Positions 1-19,576 of a stretch of 64,000 bases of DNA are shown one piece after another (position 1 is the first letter of the stretch; every line of letters begins with the position of its first letter). Source of the DNA: Ecdyonurus torrentis (taxonomy: Eukaryota; Arthropoda; Insecta; Ephemeroptera; Heptageniidae); assembly GCA_949318235.1 (NCBI GenBank), contig OX439132.1, forward strand, positions 1,678,136-1,742,135, in the 5' to 3' direction. Both the position numbers and the translations under genes were made by a program. The notes under the pieces are model-generated. The model was not told the origin of the DNA and ran no database searches. It saw only the letters and a list, made by a program, of their open reading frames with translations.

Positions 1-145
1 TAATTATAGCATAAACGATCTAAATTAGAACAACATAAATAATTTCGCTATGCAACATTGTCATTATGCTGAGTAGCATAAATTATGCTGTAATGAATAA
101 ATTGTGCTGAAAATGAGCTAGCATAATTATTACGTAGTTATTTTT
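1..145 (+). mobile_element. MITE family A (AGCATAA/TTATGCT-rich), partial copy
   Basis: This family is recognised by repeated AGCATAA and TTATGCT heptamers, often fused as the palindrome AGCATAAATTATGCT. Complete copies begin near CACGGAAAAAATAAATTACG and end with the reverse complement. The copy here is cut by the window edge. Other copies lie near 1612, 11886, 22635, 35755, 44592, 49233, 51845, 54180, 54456 and 60520. No transposase is seen, so it is a non-autonomous element. Confidence 0.6.
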
Positions 146-167
146 ATCCGTTAGTAGCGATCAACAT

Positions 168-215
168 AGCAGCATAACATAGCAGCATAACATAGCAGCA
201 TAACATAGCAGCATA
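168..215 (+). repeat. 13-bp tandem repeat
   Basis: About four copies of a 13-bp unit (CATAGCAGCATAA) stand head to tail next to the family A element, and were probably made by slippage on its AGCATAA motifs. Confidence 0.75.
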
Positions 216-763
216 GCAGAAGAACATTAAAATAAAGTATGAAGATTCTATAGTCAGAGAATACCTTAAAAAAACTAGGTGATTTCCGGTTTTCAAGCAT
301 TTGCCGCGGTTAATATGGCATATGGCTTTTATAGATGAATTTAAAACCTCGAACTTGAGCTTAAAAAAAAAGTATGCTTTGATAAATTAAGGTCGTAATT
401 TTATAGTAAAAAAAGCGCAAAATTAGATTTCTTCTCGGAAAACGAAATATATATATATTTTTTTCTGTTTACTTTTTTATTTACATCTTGTTAAAGAAAA
501 ACTCAATTGAAGTTTTTCGTGTCAACATTTTCCTTAATTTTAATTACAAGGTTTCAATTAGATTATTCACAGGTTTAAATTTCGAAAGTGCGTCATGTTT
601 TTACTTCCAGTTATATATTTGGACTGAAATACTGGTCGTTCCAATTTATCATCAAATTTATCATAAACCTTTCCATTTTATAAAGTTTTTCTGCCATTTA
701 TTTTATTATTTAATAAATTGTTTGTTTATAACATAACATTATTCTTTTAGCTTTTAGTTATTA

Positions 764-766
<3 letters not shown>

Positions 767-842
<76 letters not shown>
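767..842. repeat. (TA)n microsatellite
   Basis: A pure TA run of about 76 bp. Confidence 0.95.
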
Positions 843-848
<6 letters not shown>

Positions 849-1256
849 AATTTTATAATAAAAATTATGCTATTATAAGTTATAATAATATTATTATGAT
901 AATATTGAATACGTACTGCTATTGGACACGGCTGCATGAACACACTCACAACTTTATACAATTAATAATACGTTACTTATTGTTGTCAGATCACAATATA
1001 TATTATGTAAACGCAATATTAAATTTATTAAAGTCATTAAGCCACCCAGTAGCGAGGTCTTTATATATACTGTATAATATGTTACATTTAAAAAAATTTT
1101 AATTAAAAAAAAAGGCATAATATTTGTTCAAAATGCACCTTGATCGATTTTTTATTTAATTCACATTTTTTTAAATGACAGGGATTTAATTTAATGTATA
1201 AAAAGTATACATTTTGAAATTCCTTCACTTTCAGACATTTTTAAACAATAATACTG

Positions 1257-1352
1257 TTCGTAAACCCTGTTCTCTTGCACCAAAAAATGCGCATTCCATT
1301 TGAATAACCAAAGGCGATCGTCATTTTAGGAGCAGAGAACAGGGTTTACGAA
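1257..1352. mobile_element. Short TIR element, CGTAAACCCTGTTCTC family
   Basis: The ends TTCGTAAACCCTGTTCTCT and its reverse complement flank a body with TGCGCATT and GATCGTCATTTTA. Related, more decayed copies sit at about 8095-8175 and 36795-36925, where the TTATTCAAAT and TGACGATCAAC blocks recur. Confidence 0.65.
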
Positions 1353-1611
1353 TTTGATTATTAAGCATTAATTATTTGAATGTCGTAAATTTTAGCCATG
1401 TTTGTATGCGGCTCTCAAAATGTCAAAAAGTTTTCTTGCGGACCCCCTAGAATGCTCAAAAAAACTTTCAACAAGACGTAAATTCAAGAGAGTTTTTTGG
1501 GCTAGTTGTCTTATTTTTATCTAAATTTGTCCTCCTTTTTTTTTTTTAATTTTTTTTTCCACGTTTTATTGAATTATCTATGTTATATGTGATATCCACT
1601 GCATTTGTAAA

Positions 1612-1826
1612 CACAGAAAGAATAAATTACGTAATTTATGCTGTATTAATGTCATTATAGCATAAATTATGCTAAATTAGAACAACATAAATAATAATAC
1701 TGTACAACATAATATTTATGCTATATAACATAGCTATTTTGCAGTATAGCATAAATTATGCTGTATTGAACAAATTGTGCTAAAAATGAGCTAACATAAT
1801 TATTATATAGTTATTACGTATACTAG
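1612..1826 (+). mobile_element. MITE family A copy
   Basis: It runs from an ACAGAAAGAATAAATTACG end through several AGCATAA/TTATGCT pairs to a TTATTACGTA end. Only the TIR-like ends and internal heptamers identify it. Confidence 0.6.
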
Positions 1827-2100
1827 GACTGTAGATGTTATGAACACCCTGTATATATACAAATATACACAGTAAATATATGGTGTACTAGATAGTATTA
1901 CATGTTATGAACACCCTGTATATATATACAAATATACACAGTAAATATATGGTGTACTACATAGTATTACATGTTATGAACACCCTGTATATATACAAAT
2001 ATACACAGTAAATATATGGTGTACTACATAGTATTACATGTTATGAACACCCTGTATATATATACAAATATACACAGTAAATATATGGTGTACTAGATAT
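1826..2100 (+). repeat. Tandem repeat of about 70 bp, four copies
   Basis: Units containing TTATGAACACCCTGTATATA and GTAAATATATGGTGTACTA repeat four times and differ mainly in the length of a short TA run. Confidence 0.9.
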
Positions 2101-2787
2101 TATTATTTGCAAACACAATATTTATATACAACTTAGCGCTAACTGTGACTGTCATTAAGTTAATTACTAATTAGCTTAGTTATGTACGACGCGCACGTAA
2201 CAATTAACTAGATCGTTATATTAATTACATTTTAAATTATACAATTAATTAAAGTTCAGTATAACATTGGTAGTAACGAGGTTTTGATTGCGATGCCATT
2301 ATTTCTCTGGTATGTATGTAAGTATGAAGCTAGGTCAGGGAGTTTCATGTGTTTACTTGTAATTAAGTAAGGAGAAATTATTATCAAGAATTACAATTAA
2401 GTAAAAATATATACTCGAGATATAAATATGAAAAACTTAAGAAATTAATAAAAAAAAGTATAAAGTTCCTTCTATAAACTACACACAATTCTTGAGCCAG
2501 CTTCAAAAATTTTCCTTTCTTAAAAACTTCTGATCATGACGTCATTACCTGTTTACTACGTTTATATGTATGGTTAATCATTGTTATTTCTTCGTTTGGA
2601 ACTTATTTGAACTTGATAAATATGAACAAAAATTCATGAAAAAAAAAAAGTTTCATTCTCAACATGCGACTCACTTTTATCGGCTCAAAAAAAAAATAAA
2701 TAAATAAATAAATAAATAAAACTAAGATCAACTAATGAACGTGTCTTATTTTGTTCGTCAGCCAATCACTGTTAATGAGCCTCACTA

Positions 2788-2932
2788 TATACTCGCCTCA
2801 AAAAGCCTGAGTTACCTACCATTCAACCTTTTACGGTATCGCCCAACCGCCCCCCTTTGAAATGCACGCGAGAAATGAACGATACATTAGTGGTAAAATG
2901 ATAAATCGGCTGAAGTTTTTTGAGTCAAGTAT
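2788..2932. mobile_element. TIR element with TATACTCG(A/C)CTCAAAAA ends
   Basis: Inverted ends of about 20 bp enclose a body with the blocks TTTTACGGTATCGCCC and CGCGAGAAATGAACG. A second copy in the opposite orientation is at 49068-49215, next to the second copy of the dispersed repeat found at 2460-2787. Confidence 0.65.
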
Positions 2933-3477
2933 ACTTTACACAACAAGCTTGTGTATTAGTCAATAAACATCAAAAGTTTAATTGATAATAAATATATTTA
3001 TTATCAATTAAACTATAGTTTTATATTGTACAACCAAATTTTAAATATACAATTAATTAGCTCTATTTAAAAATATTATACTTTTTTGTTCCTAAAAAAG
3101 AATTATAATAATATATATATATTTTAAAGTTTCTAATTTGACTAAAATTTGCCTCTAAAATTTAAATTTCCACATTTGCATGTTATCTTAAAAGAAAAGT
3201 GTAATAACTTCAATATTTGATCGTGTTTTCACATGTTTGACATAACTAAATTTTTAAGTAACATTTCTTCTTTACTTTGTGTTTATATTATAATTAGCGA
3301 CCGTCTAGTTTGCGAGATATCAGTCGGTCACCTACCCCCTTAAAATAAGTCAGAGGGGTTTGTTTCGTATATTTTATAGACTTTAAAAAACTTAATTAAT
3401 AAAATATTTATACACAATAAATACACAATATATAAATTTAACTAGAACAATCCCAAAATATGTTTTTGTTATTTCAG

Positions 3478-11268
<7,791 letters not shown>

Positions 11269-11459
11269 GTGCGCAGTCGCGGTTATGTATGGCCAGAGTG
11301 AGTGCGTGCGCAGTCACTGTGACGTATGGGCAACACATGTAAGAGGAAATCTGCGCGCAGTGTTAATTGACCTGAAGTTACGGGTGTAAAAAAATACTGT
11401 GCCAATGTATAACTATAGGACTGTCTCTTTTCTTGCGCAATACAAAGTAAATGCACAGT

Positions 11460-11710
11460 ATGTGCAAGCTGAACAGGTGCGCAGTAAATAGTGCAGTGTG
11501 CGCAGTATAAATAGCACAGTAAACATCGTAATGTGGACATTTAGCACAGTGTGCCCAGTAAATATTGCAATGTGCGCAGTGAATAGCGCAGATTGCGCAG
11601 TAAATATCGCAGTGCGCACATTGAATAACGCATTGTGCAAAGTAAATAGCGCAGTGAATAACGCAGTGTGCAAAGTAAATAGCGCAATGTCCGCAGTAAA
11701 TAGCGCATTT
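11460..11710 (+). repeat. Degenerate tandem repeat, GCGCAGTAAATA-like
   Basis: About a dozen imperfect units of 16-32 bp of the form GTGCGCAGTAAATAGCGCA, starting about 190 bp after the exon c stop. Open frames across it are by-products of the repeat. Confidence 0.8.
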
Positions 11711-11885
11711 TACTATAATTTTAATTATTAATAGAACCAAATGTGATGAACAATAATTAACTATGTAATTTATACTAAACCAATATTATTCATATAAAAC
11801 TGTAAATTGTCCCATACATTTCACCACTAAGATTGCACGGACCTATTTTGAATTATTTGCTGGTAGCGACCATGTTCCTGGCTAC

Positions 11886-12090
11886 AGCATGTAATGAATA
11901 AATGACGTAATTTATGCTGCATTTAAATGTTGATAAATTAAAACCACATAAATATTTATACTTATATACTACTTATGCTATGTAACATATTATGAAGTAT
12001 ATTACTATAGCATAATAATTTATGTTTTATATAGTTAACGAATCATGCTGAAAATGAGCGAGCATAATTTTTAATAATTGTAATTTTGTG
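11886..12090 (+). mobile_element. MITE family A copy
   Basis: It has TGACGTAATTTATGCTGCAT near the left end, internal TTATGCTATGTAACAT and the terminal GAGCGAGCATAATTTTTA block. Confidence 0.55.
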
Positions 12091-12185
12091 CGATAAGTGA
12101 AGCACTTTTTACCGAAGCAATAAGCTTACCACAGTGCTTCTTATGTAATGCATGCATTGTACGTATATATATATTATATATATAT

Positions 12186-12532
12186 GATAAGAAAATTTCT
12201 TGGTGAAATAAACTATTGTCTTACCTTCTGTGAAGACACTGGGCTTTACACTCGCTGATATCACTATTTTAAATAACAATGATAAAATAATAGTAACTTT
12301 GTACATAATTATAAAAACACTCAAATCACAGTATTTTTTAAAATTACATAGCTATGTTATTTACACACAATGTTTAACGTTTTATTATGTTTATTATTAA
12401 CGTTTATAATTATGTACAAAGTGACTATTATTTTATTATTGTTATTTAAAATAGTGATATCAGCGAGTGTAAAGCCCAGTGTCTTCGCAGAAGGTAAGAC
12501 AATAGTTTATTTCACCAAGAAATTTTCTTATC
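12186..12532. mobile_element. 130-bp inverted repeat related to the 9306 palindrome
   Basis: Arms 12186-12315 and 12403-12532 are near-identical complements. They share blocks with the outer part of the 9306-10130 palindrome: GTCTTACCTTCTGTGAAG, GGGCTTTACACTCGCTG, the central ACATAGCTATGTTAT and the outer TATCATCATGCAACCTCGCT. The hammerhead-like part and coding tail are missing. Confidence 0.6.
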
Positions 12533-12565
12533 ATCATGCAACCTCGCTCGAAATTCAACATTCGA

Positions 12566-12568
<3 letters not shown>

Positions 12569-12643
<75 letters not shown>
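12569..12643. repeat. (TA)n microsatellite
   Basis: About 75 bp of TA. It begins after a CGAAACAT end that parallels the CAAACAT end before the 10166 TA run. Confidence 0.95.
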
Positions 12644-12649
<6 letters not shown>

Positions 12650-13186
12650 ATATATTCTGTCTTTGTTTTTAATATCAGAACATGTTGTACTTTAAATACT
12701 GTATGTTAAATATTTATGCACATAACAAAATAATTGAGAGCACAAATGTTGTTATTTAAATATTTGTGACCTCAGTGTAGTAGTTTTCTCACAAAAACAC
12801 TAAATAAATTAGTGCATTTTAACACGTAAAAGTAATATTATTCCATGCATTTAAATTATGCGGATCCCGTAATGCTATAATTAAAAGTAACTCACATTTA
12901 TATTAATTTGGCAGCTTCAAATATAGTCATTGCAATTAAAACGCTCATATTATGTAAATAAGCTTATGAACCAAAGTATGATAATGTACACCTAGAAAAC
13001 ACATTTCTAGTGACAAAACCATTTCTGAAGTGAACCATCAGCGGACTACATTAATTTTGGCTTTCATTTTTTTCACGTATTTTCAGCTGAGTCGATACAT
13101 AACAATAAGAGCGATGTTCACTTGTCTGTGTTTTATTTGACTTGTATCAAAGCACAACAAAATATGCTCGCCCACAGAAATAGGTA

Positions 13187-13188
<2 letters not shown>

Positions 13189-13219
<31 letters not shown>
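13189..13219. repeat. (TA)n microsatellite
   Basis: A TA run of about 30 bp. Confidence 0.9.
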
Positions 13220-13222
<3 letters not shown>

Positions 13223-13260
13223 TAAGATGTGCAGAGTTAACTGTTTTCCACTGACGTTTA

Positions 13261-13586
13261 TAGGAATAGACCAGAGAAAAACATAAGGATTTATATCACA
13301 AAACACTTGATGGGACTTAACAAAGATAACATTAGTTTGTCTTAAAACCCAACAGTAGCCCCGTTGTAGTGATCAGAAAATGCGATTTATGCAACCTGCG
13401 CAACATTTTCATACTAATTTTTGCATGTTTCTGACGTCATAAACATGAATTTTTACGCAAATTGCATACTTTACAGTTTTTTCACGCTCTCTCGTGGAGC
13501 TATACATTAACATTCTGGTAAAAATTGTCATCAGTTTTGAAGATCCCATTTTGTGTTTATTCATTAAAAAGCACATGTGGTTTTAT

Positions 13587-13588
<2 letters not shown>
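13261..13588 (+). mobile_element. MITE family C (AATAGACCA ends), copy
   Basis: Family C is about 330 bp, with imperfect ends AAAGGAATAGACCA and TGGTCTATGGCTTT. Internal blocks are TATCACAAAACACTTGATGG, TTTGCATGTTTCTGACGTCA, CACGCTCTCTCGTGG and AAAAGCACATGT. Other copies are at 40291, 40958, 43021 and 50343. This one loses its right end in a 76-nt poly(T). Confidence 0.7.

Positions 13589-13663
<75 letters not shown>
13588..13663. repeat. Poly(T) run of about 76 nt
   Basis: An uninterrupted T homopolymer, followed by another of nearly 40 nt at about 13811-13849. Long runs may partly be sequencing or assembly artefacts. Confidence 0.9.
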
Positions 13664-13666
<3 letters not shown>

Positions 13667-13809
13667 GAGGCCCCACGCACGCCGCATTCAGTAACGGACA
13701 TCCATTACAATAGTTCAACAATATTCACTAGTTTTAATGTACATATGAAACTATATGCATGACCACATGCATATACCTACATATATATTTACATTGCCCT
13801 GGTCCGTCT

Positions 13810-13850
<41 letters not shown>

Positions 13851-13928
13851 TTGTTGTTGATACATACACATATAGGCCTATATATTAATTAAAAATACTT
13901 GTTATATAATATATACTCTTTTTGAAAA

Positions 13929-13970
13929 GTCAGCCCGATTGCAGGTCTTGCCTGGCTACACAAAACTGAC
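13929..13970. other. Small two-tier hairpin, copy 1
   Basis: Outer stem GTCAG/CTGAC and inner CAGG-TCTT-CCTG-like stem around ATTGCAGGTCTTGCCTGG. It pairs with the hairpin at 14284, with a compensatory change in the outer stem. Confidence 0.6.
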
Positions 13971-14283
13971 TCTTCTTACAAACGCATTTATTATTCTTAT
14001 TTTTAAATTTCAATCACTGTTAAACATATTAATAAAAAAAGAAAAACAAAGGACAATATGCTGTAGTTCAATTTATGGGTCATCTGACCTGTTTAGGTAT
14101 TCAGTACACCCCCTCCTGAACTCAGCCACACCTATGTATTCTTACTCTGAATATTTTACTAAAATCGCTACCTATACACAGACCTATATATGCATATACA
14201 CATACATATATTTTTACATATTTTGGTATTTTGTATATTTAGTTTATTAATTTGCGCATTCAGCAAAGCTTTCAATTTAAGGA

Positions 14284-14326
14284 GTCGGTCTCATTGCAGG
14301 ACTTGCCTGCGTAATATAAAACCGAC
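14284..14326. other. Small two-tier hairpin, copy 2
   Basis: Outer stem GTCGG/CCGAC and inner GCAGG-ACTT-GCCTGC stem. On the minus strand it follows a short open reading frame ending KEHLNVILE, which may be the end of a retroelement ORF that I cannot identify. Confidence 0.6.
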
Positions 14327-15333
14327 CCCCCTTTTTTTTATTACATCATTCTAATATTACATTTAGATGTTCCTTCAAATAACCGAATATTTTCTTTTTA
14401 TTTCTATTATACTTCCATTTTTGTGTAATAAAATGTTTAAAAGTTTCTAGTGAATAATTTTTGGTTTCACCCATAAGACAATTTACAGTATTGCCTAGCA
14501 ACCACACCATTGAATTATGCACTTCCGGCGGCCTAAGTTCATGGAGATCACAGTGTATCAAGTATACCAATGTGGTCTATGGCTTTATACTAACAAGTTA
14601 CTGTTTAAACTTTTGTCAACCAAGTTATTGCTTTCTACTGAAGAGTTACATCTATGTAACTGAAAAATTTATGTTTTCCGTGCATATATTGTTCCTTCTC
14701 TATAGTTTGCATGATGTTTATACTGATCGCCTTACGCTTGCTGTCTTGACCAAGTCGATCATACAAGTCCAGTAAAGACAGACAAGGGCAGCAGTGAACA
14801 ACGTGTATATTAGGGCTATGCTAAAAACACCTTAAATATTTTTACTCTCAATTTTTAATGTAACCTCTGCTGTACTACCTGGCTAACGTCCCTATATACC
14901 AAGTATTCTGACCGAATTATTTCTGTATTGTTGAAAATCTCACTAAAGTAACATGCATTTAAATGTCAATCGTGACCTCTCAACAATGAAAATAAAATTT
15001 GAAATTTATTATGGGGCTGGAATACCTTGTATATAGTGACGTTATACCTGGCTAATTAGTTCACCTGTGTACAGTTATAGTTTTGTTCAAGTTTTTGTTT
15101 TGTCACTACATATGTGTTTACTGAGTGTATAAAGTGTCGTGTATATTATGTATGTATGTATGTAACCATTAACCTATTATGTATATGTAACATATTATGT
15201 CCTAGCCTGCTATAACTGCAATGTATTACTTGGCTAAATTTTATGTAACTTTTGTACTGTCTGTGTCACTATACCAAATAAAATAATACAATCAATATTA
15301 ATATTTTGTCTGCTTTGTCATTTACCTTCATTG

Positions 15334-15646
15334 TGAGTGAGTGAGTGAGTGAGTGAGTGAGTGAGTGAGTGAGTGAGTGAGTGAGTGAGTGAGTGAGTGA
15401 GTGAGTGAGTGAGTGAGTGAGTGAGTGAGTGAGTGAGTGAGTGAGTGAGTGAGTGAGTGAGTGAGTGAGTGAGTGAGTGAGTGAGTGAGTGAGTGAGTGA
15501 GTGAGTGAGTGAGTGAGTGAGTGAGTGAGTGAGTGAGTGAGTGAGTGAGTGAGTGAGTGAGTGAGTGAGTGAGTGAGTGAGTGAGTGAGTGAGTGAGTGA
15601 GTGAGTGAGTGAGTGAGTGAGTGAGTGAGTGAGTGAGTGAGTGAGT
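15334..15646 (+). repeat. (TGAG)n microsatellite, about 78 units
   Basis: An uninterrupted 4-bp array over 313 bp. Confidence 0.97.
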
Positions 15647-15673
15647 AAAAATAAAATTATGTAAATGATTATA

Positions 15674-15724
<51 letters not shown>
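15674..15724 (+). repeat. (AAAT)n microsatellite
   Basis: About 12 units of AAAT shortly after the TGAG array. Confidence 0.95.
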
Positions 15725-16577
15725 AACAGTTAAAAGAACGTCAAATTGTTAGAATAAATCGATATTTATTAGATTTGTGTATGTCGTAAAGTTCAGTCAT
15801 CGAGACATACTTGATACTTCCGTGTTTTTACTGCGACATACGACGACGTAGCCCCTGGCAGTCACTAAGTTAGGCAACTTGTTTTACATTACTGCACAAC
15901 AAGTTGCCTACCTCGCAGGATACCCCAAACTGAACAAACTTCACCCCCCGCTAACTTGACAACTGTGCCTCAAAATTAAAAACCAACGCCAGTTTTGGGT
16001 TCCACAAACCCAAATTAGTAAGAAAAAACGTCTAGCTATATTTATGGAAGTTTTTATCACAATTGTTTTTTATAACTTACTTTTTTATGTAGGGATATTT
16101 TGAAAAATAAAGGCCAGATCTATGATCAGCAAGTCAGGGGCTTTCTGCCAATTTGCATCATGTTGGGTTTCTCGACAAAAAGTTTACCAGGCATAAAAGT
16201 GAAGAAATTAAGGCTGACCCCTGGTTTGTTTTTGTGACCTTGAAACTTTAATTGTGACAGCATACTTGATAAATCGCACATCGTTGGAAAGTTCTTAATT
16301 TGCTAATTACAGATCGGGAGCTAAAAGTTCGCTACAACTTAAAATAACACAGAAAATTGAGTTTGAAACAAGACGAAGCACTTTTTAATAACTTTTGTGT
16401 TTTTAGTAGCTAAAAACATGGCAAACTTATTATTTGGAAGTGTAAATTTGAAAATTATCAAAAATCTTATCTGATTTTTAATCAAAACTGAATTTAAATT
16501 GCAGACGTTGATCTCTCTGTAGCGTAGGAAGTTCAAGGAATTCAAAACTGAATTTTATAATATAATATGCATTCTTG

Positions 16578-16690
16578 TTAAAGTCGACTTAGTCGACACC
16601 ATGTAGGATCACTCAATAACATGGGTGGCATAGGAAAATTTTTTGGGCCAGTTAAAAAATGATAAGCAATATTTTTGAGACCATTGATGC
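16578..16690 (+). mobile_element. MITE family B, left part
   Basis: It has GTTAAAGTCGACTTAGTCGACACCATG (seen here with a local duplication of the GTCGAC block), CTCAATAACATGGG and the TTTTTGAGACCATTGATG block, then runs into the (TTTCC)n array. Confidence 0.6.
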
Positions 16691-16710
16691 TGTTATTATG
16701 TTGGTATTTT

Positions 16711-16878
16711 TTTCCTTTCCTTTCCTTTCCTTTCCTTTCCTTTCCTTTCCTTTCCTTTCCTTTCCTTTCCTTTCCTTTCCTTTCCTTTCCTTTCCTTTCC
16801 TTTCCTTTCCTTTCCTTTCCTTTCCTTTCCTTTCCTTTCCTTTCCTTTCCTTTCCTTTCCTTTCCTTTCCTTTCCTTT
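16711..16878 (+). repeat. (TTTCC)n microsatellite
   Basis: About 33 units of a 5-bp repeat, replacing the right half of a family B MITE. Confidence 0.97.
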
Positions 16879-16970
16879 GCTTTCCTATTTTTTATTTTTT
16901 GTTTTGTTTGTATTTATAGTATACTTTCAAACTTTCTCTGTTACTGAATAATTTATAATTTCATTTTTCT

Positions 16971-17144
16971 AGCCGAAACGATTTAAAAACTATGTTCACA
17001 CTCATGAGTTCAGTTCACTCTCGCAATACTAGATCTCATAAATACTATTTACAAATCCCTAATATTAAAACAGACTGTTTCTCTTTATTAGGAGCTAAGC
17101 TATGGAATACATTACCTGACGATGTGTACAATCTCAATGTTTAA
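16971..17144 (+). pseudogene. LINE ORF2 C-terminal fragment
   Basis: 57 open codons read SRNDLKTMFT, then VHSRNTRS and LLGAKLWNTLPDDVYNLN before a stop. The HxxNTR and LWNxLP blocks are characteristic of the C-terminal region of jockey/CR1-type non-LTR retrotransposon polyproteins. The upstream reverse transcriptase is absent and the C-terminus is cut short, so this is a dead 5'-truncated copy. A TATTTATTTATTT tract near 17411 may mark its 3' end. Confidence 0.7.
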
Positions 17145-17611
17145 AATATATATTTCTAAAATACTATGCCAGTAACTAACTCATATTAATATTTTCTTAT
17201 TTAAACATAGTGATATAAGTGGACACAAAATAATGTGGATTATAAATGTTTGTTTTTATTATTTGATAAAGTGACGTCACTTATTTCTGGTTCAGTAGAT
17301 AGGACTCATTGTCCTGACGGACTGACTGACACTTTTGTTATATAGCCAATCATTTGTTATGTATGTTTTGTCTGCTGCTAATTGGTTGTTGGAACAATAA
17401 ACACTGTTATTTATTTATTTATTCAATTTATTGATCCAATATCAATTTTGTGACCCCCCCCCCCCTAAAGAATTTAGATGAAAGTTGATTGATGTTTTCC
17501 CTTACACGGAAAAAAGTAACTAAAAGTTGATATTAAGATGTTTTTTTTATAATATATTATGTATTATATTATGTAATATATACACTTATTAAATATACAA
17601 AATTTGTTAAG

Positions 17612-17745
17612 GTTTGCAGAGCTAACTATTTACCACTGAAGAAATAACGTTTATACTAACAAGTTACTGTTTAAACTTTTGTCAACCAAGTTATTGGTTT
17701 GTACTGAAGAGTTACATCTATGTAACTGAACAATTTGTACAATGT
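17612..17745 (+). repeat. Dispersed repeat family D
   Basis: It contains GCAGAGCTAACTATTTACCA, ACTTTTGTCAACCAAGTTAT and GAGTTACATCTATGTAACTG. Full copies are also at 30806 and 41648, with pieces at 13224 and 14573. Clear TIRs are not visible. The internal AGTTACATCTATGTAACT is palindromic. Confidence 0.7.
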
Positions 17746-18075
17746 AGGTTTGCGAGTAGTTATATTATATAATAAGTTATTGGATTAGGTTTGAAATTCA
17801 ATAAAAAGTCGACAATATTTTTTCTAAAAAAAAAAGACCACCTTTACCTCTGCAAAAGTTGATACATACATAAGACATTGGCAATTAAATTTCTCTTGAT
17901 TTACTCACTACGTATTGTCTTGAAACATGCAGCAGTACACTTACAGATCAAATCACTAGTCACAATATTTGTCACTACTAGTGTGTCTTGCAAGTGTAGC
18001 ATAGCACTCTAACAACAAGCGTGCAAAAGCTTGGACACAGTTTTGTAATGATTTAAAGGCGTTGAACAAAAAAAC

Positions 18076-18350
18076 ATGTCTAATATCCTAACAAACCTAA
18101 ATATCAACGTTGATTTGGCCATAGTCATTGATTTCTAATTTATTTTACATTTGTGACAACCATCAACATCTCACAAAATGGCAGATGCGGGCAATGACGT
18201 CACAGCTCGCCTGTTTTACGCTTGCGTGGACTAGTGAGCTGTGACATCATTGCCCGCTTGTGCCATTTTGTGTATGTAAAATAAATTAGAAATCAATGAT
18301 TTCGGCCAAATAAACGTTGATTTTTAGGTTTGTTTGGAAATAAGACATTT
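18076..18350. mobile_element. Foldback element, CTAAATATCAACGTTGATTT arms, copy 1
   Basis: Arms of more than 100 bp pair end to end (CAACGTTGATTTGGCC, TTTCTAATTTATTTTACAT, CACAAAATGGCA, GACGTCACAGCTC). A second copy with the same arms is at 23607-23850. Confidence 0.75.
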
Positions 18351-18379
18351 CTTTCTTTCTTTCTTTTTTTTTTTGTTCA

Positions 18380-18721
18380 GCGTATTCTTCGTCTTTAAGT
18401 ATTGTGTAATCAACGGTTATGACGTCACTAAACGTTGACAATCTAACGATAAAAACGTAAATGACGTCACAAGCGTTAGAATTGCAATGAAATAAACGTT
18501 AAACTTGGCCGTTGCAAATCTACGATTTTTACCATTCGTTCCCCGTGTTTCTGACGTCACTAACGTTTTTATCGTTAAAATATCAACGTTTAGTGACGTC
18601 ATATATAATATAATAAGTAATATATTATTATATTTTAACGATAAAAACGTTAGTGACGTCATAACCGTTGATTACACCAAACTTAAAGCATTGCAAAACT
18701 GTGTACAAGCTTTTCAACGAT
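18380..18721. mobile_element. MITE family E (CGTTGAAAAGCTTGTACACA ends), copy 1
   Basis: Long inverted arms carry AACGGTTATGACGTCACTAA, ACGATAAAAACGTTAGTGAC and TTGCAAAACTGTGTACAAGC; the left end is degraded. TGACGTCA appears five times. Copies at 31549-31834 and 53324-53608; a partial relative lies at about 56360-56490. Confidence 0.75.
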
Positions 18722-19576
18722 TATGTTTACAGCACATAACAAAAAAATCATAAATAACAAATATTCGCGATATAGGCGTAAATTAAATATATATTTAAAA
18801 TAAAAAATTATAAAATAAAACCACTTCCCATGGTCTTGTTCTTTTTTTTTTGCACAAAATATTTTAAAAAAACAAACTTAATGGATTTTTATTTAGGAAT
18901 TTTTTGGAATTTTTTATTTACTGATATTTTTAAAAATTAAAATAAATAATACAAATGAGTTTTAAAATTATAATGCAACATACACTGGTCCAAGCATATA
19001 AGGTGGATTTAGCTTGCGCTTTGACGCCATGTTTGAGTAATAAATACATTGACTATATAGAGAAAAAATTAAATTTTCTTCTTTTTAAAAGTGACAAAAA
19101 TTAATTCAATTTTCATAGACTCAATTGGGATTTTTTTGCACCCGGAAAAAATTATAGAAATTAAATTATAGACTAAAACAGTCTAAAAAATAATCATAAT
19201 AATAAAAAAAGAAAAAAAAAAAAAAAAAAAAAAAAAAAAGACAGAAAAGACAGAAAAGACCAAGACTAAATTTATCACAATTTTTTGAGTTCTGAAAAAA
19301 ATATTTTAAGTGTTCCGAAAAAAAAATAAAAAAATTGTATTCCAGGACGCTTAAAATAAAGAGATTATAGCGCGCTAGAAAGCAAAAATTTACAATAAAC
19401 CTACAATTGGTAATTTAAAAAAAAACTCAATACTAATTTAGCAGATAAAAAAAAATACTAAATGGGCCCTTGAATTTCTTTGTGAAAAAAAAAAATAAAA
19501 AAAAATTAGGTAAGACCAGTGTATGCTGCACTAATTCAAAGCCGCGATGTTTTCTTATATCCCCAAGTTATTATAT

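Larger units (their letters stand above)
1..3477. other. AT-rich repeat region upstream of the plus-strand gene
   Basis: No coding exon is visible here. The stretch holds two copies of the AGCATAA palindrome-rich MITE family, a TA microsatellite, a small inverted-repeat element at 1257, a roughly 70-bp tandem repeat at 1826-2100, a dispersed repeat at 2460-2787 that reappears inverted near 48060-48360, and a short TIR element at 2788. The rest is plain AT-rich DNA. It is probably intron of the plus-strand gene or its upstream flank, because the first exon seen at 3478 begins with a splice acceptor rather than a start codon. Confidence 0.6.

Noticed and set aside
14346..14570. 74-codon minus-strand frame before the 14284 hairpin
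   Set aside because: It could be the end of a retroelement ORF, but no motif I recognise is present, so it is not called as a gene.
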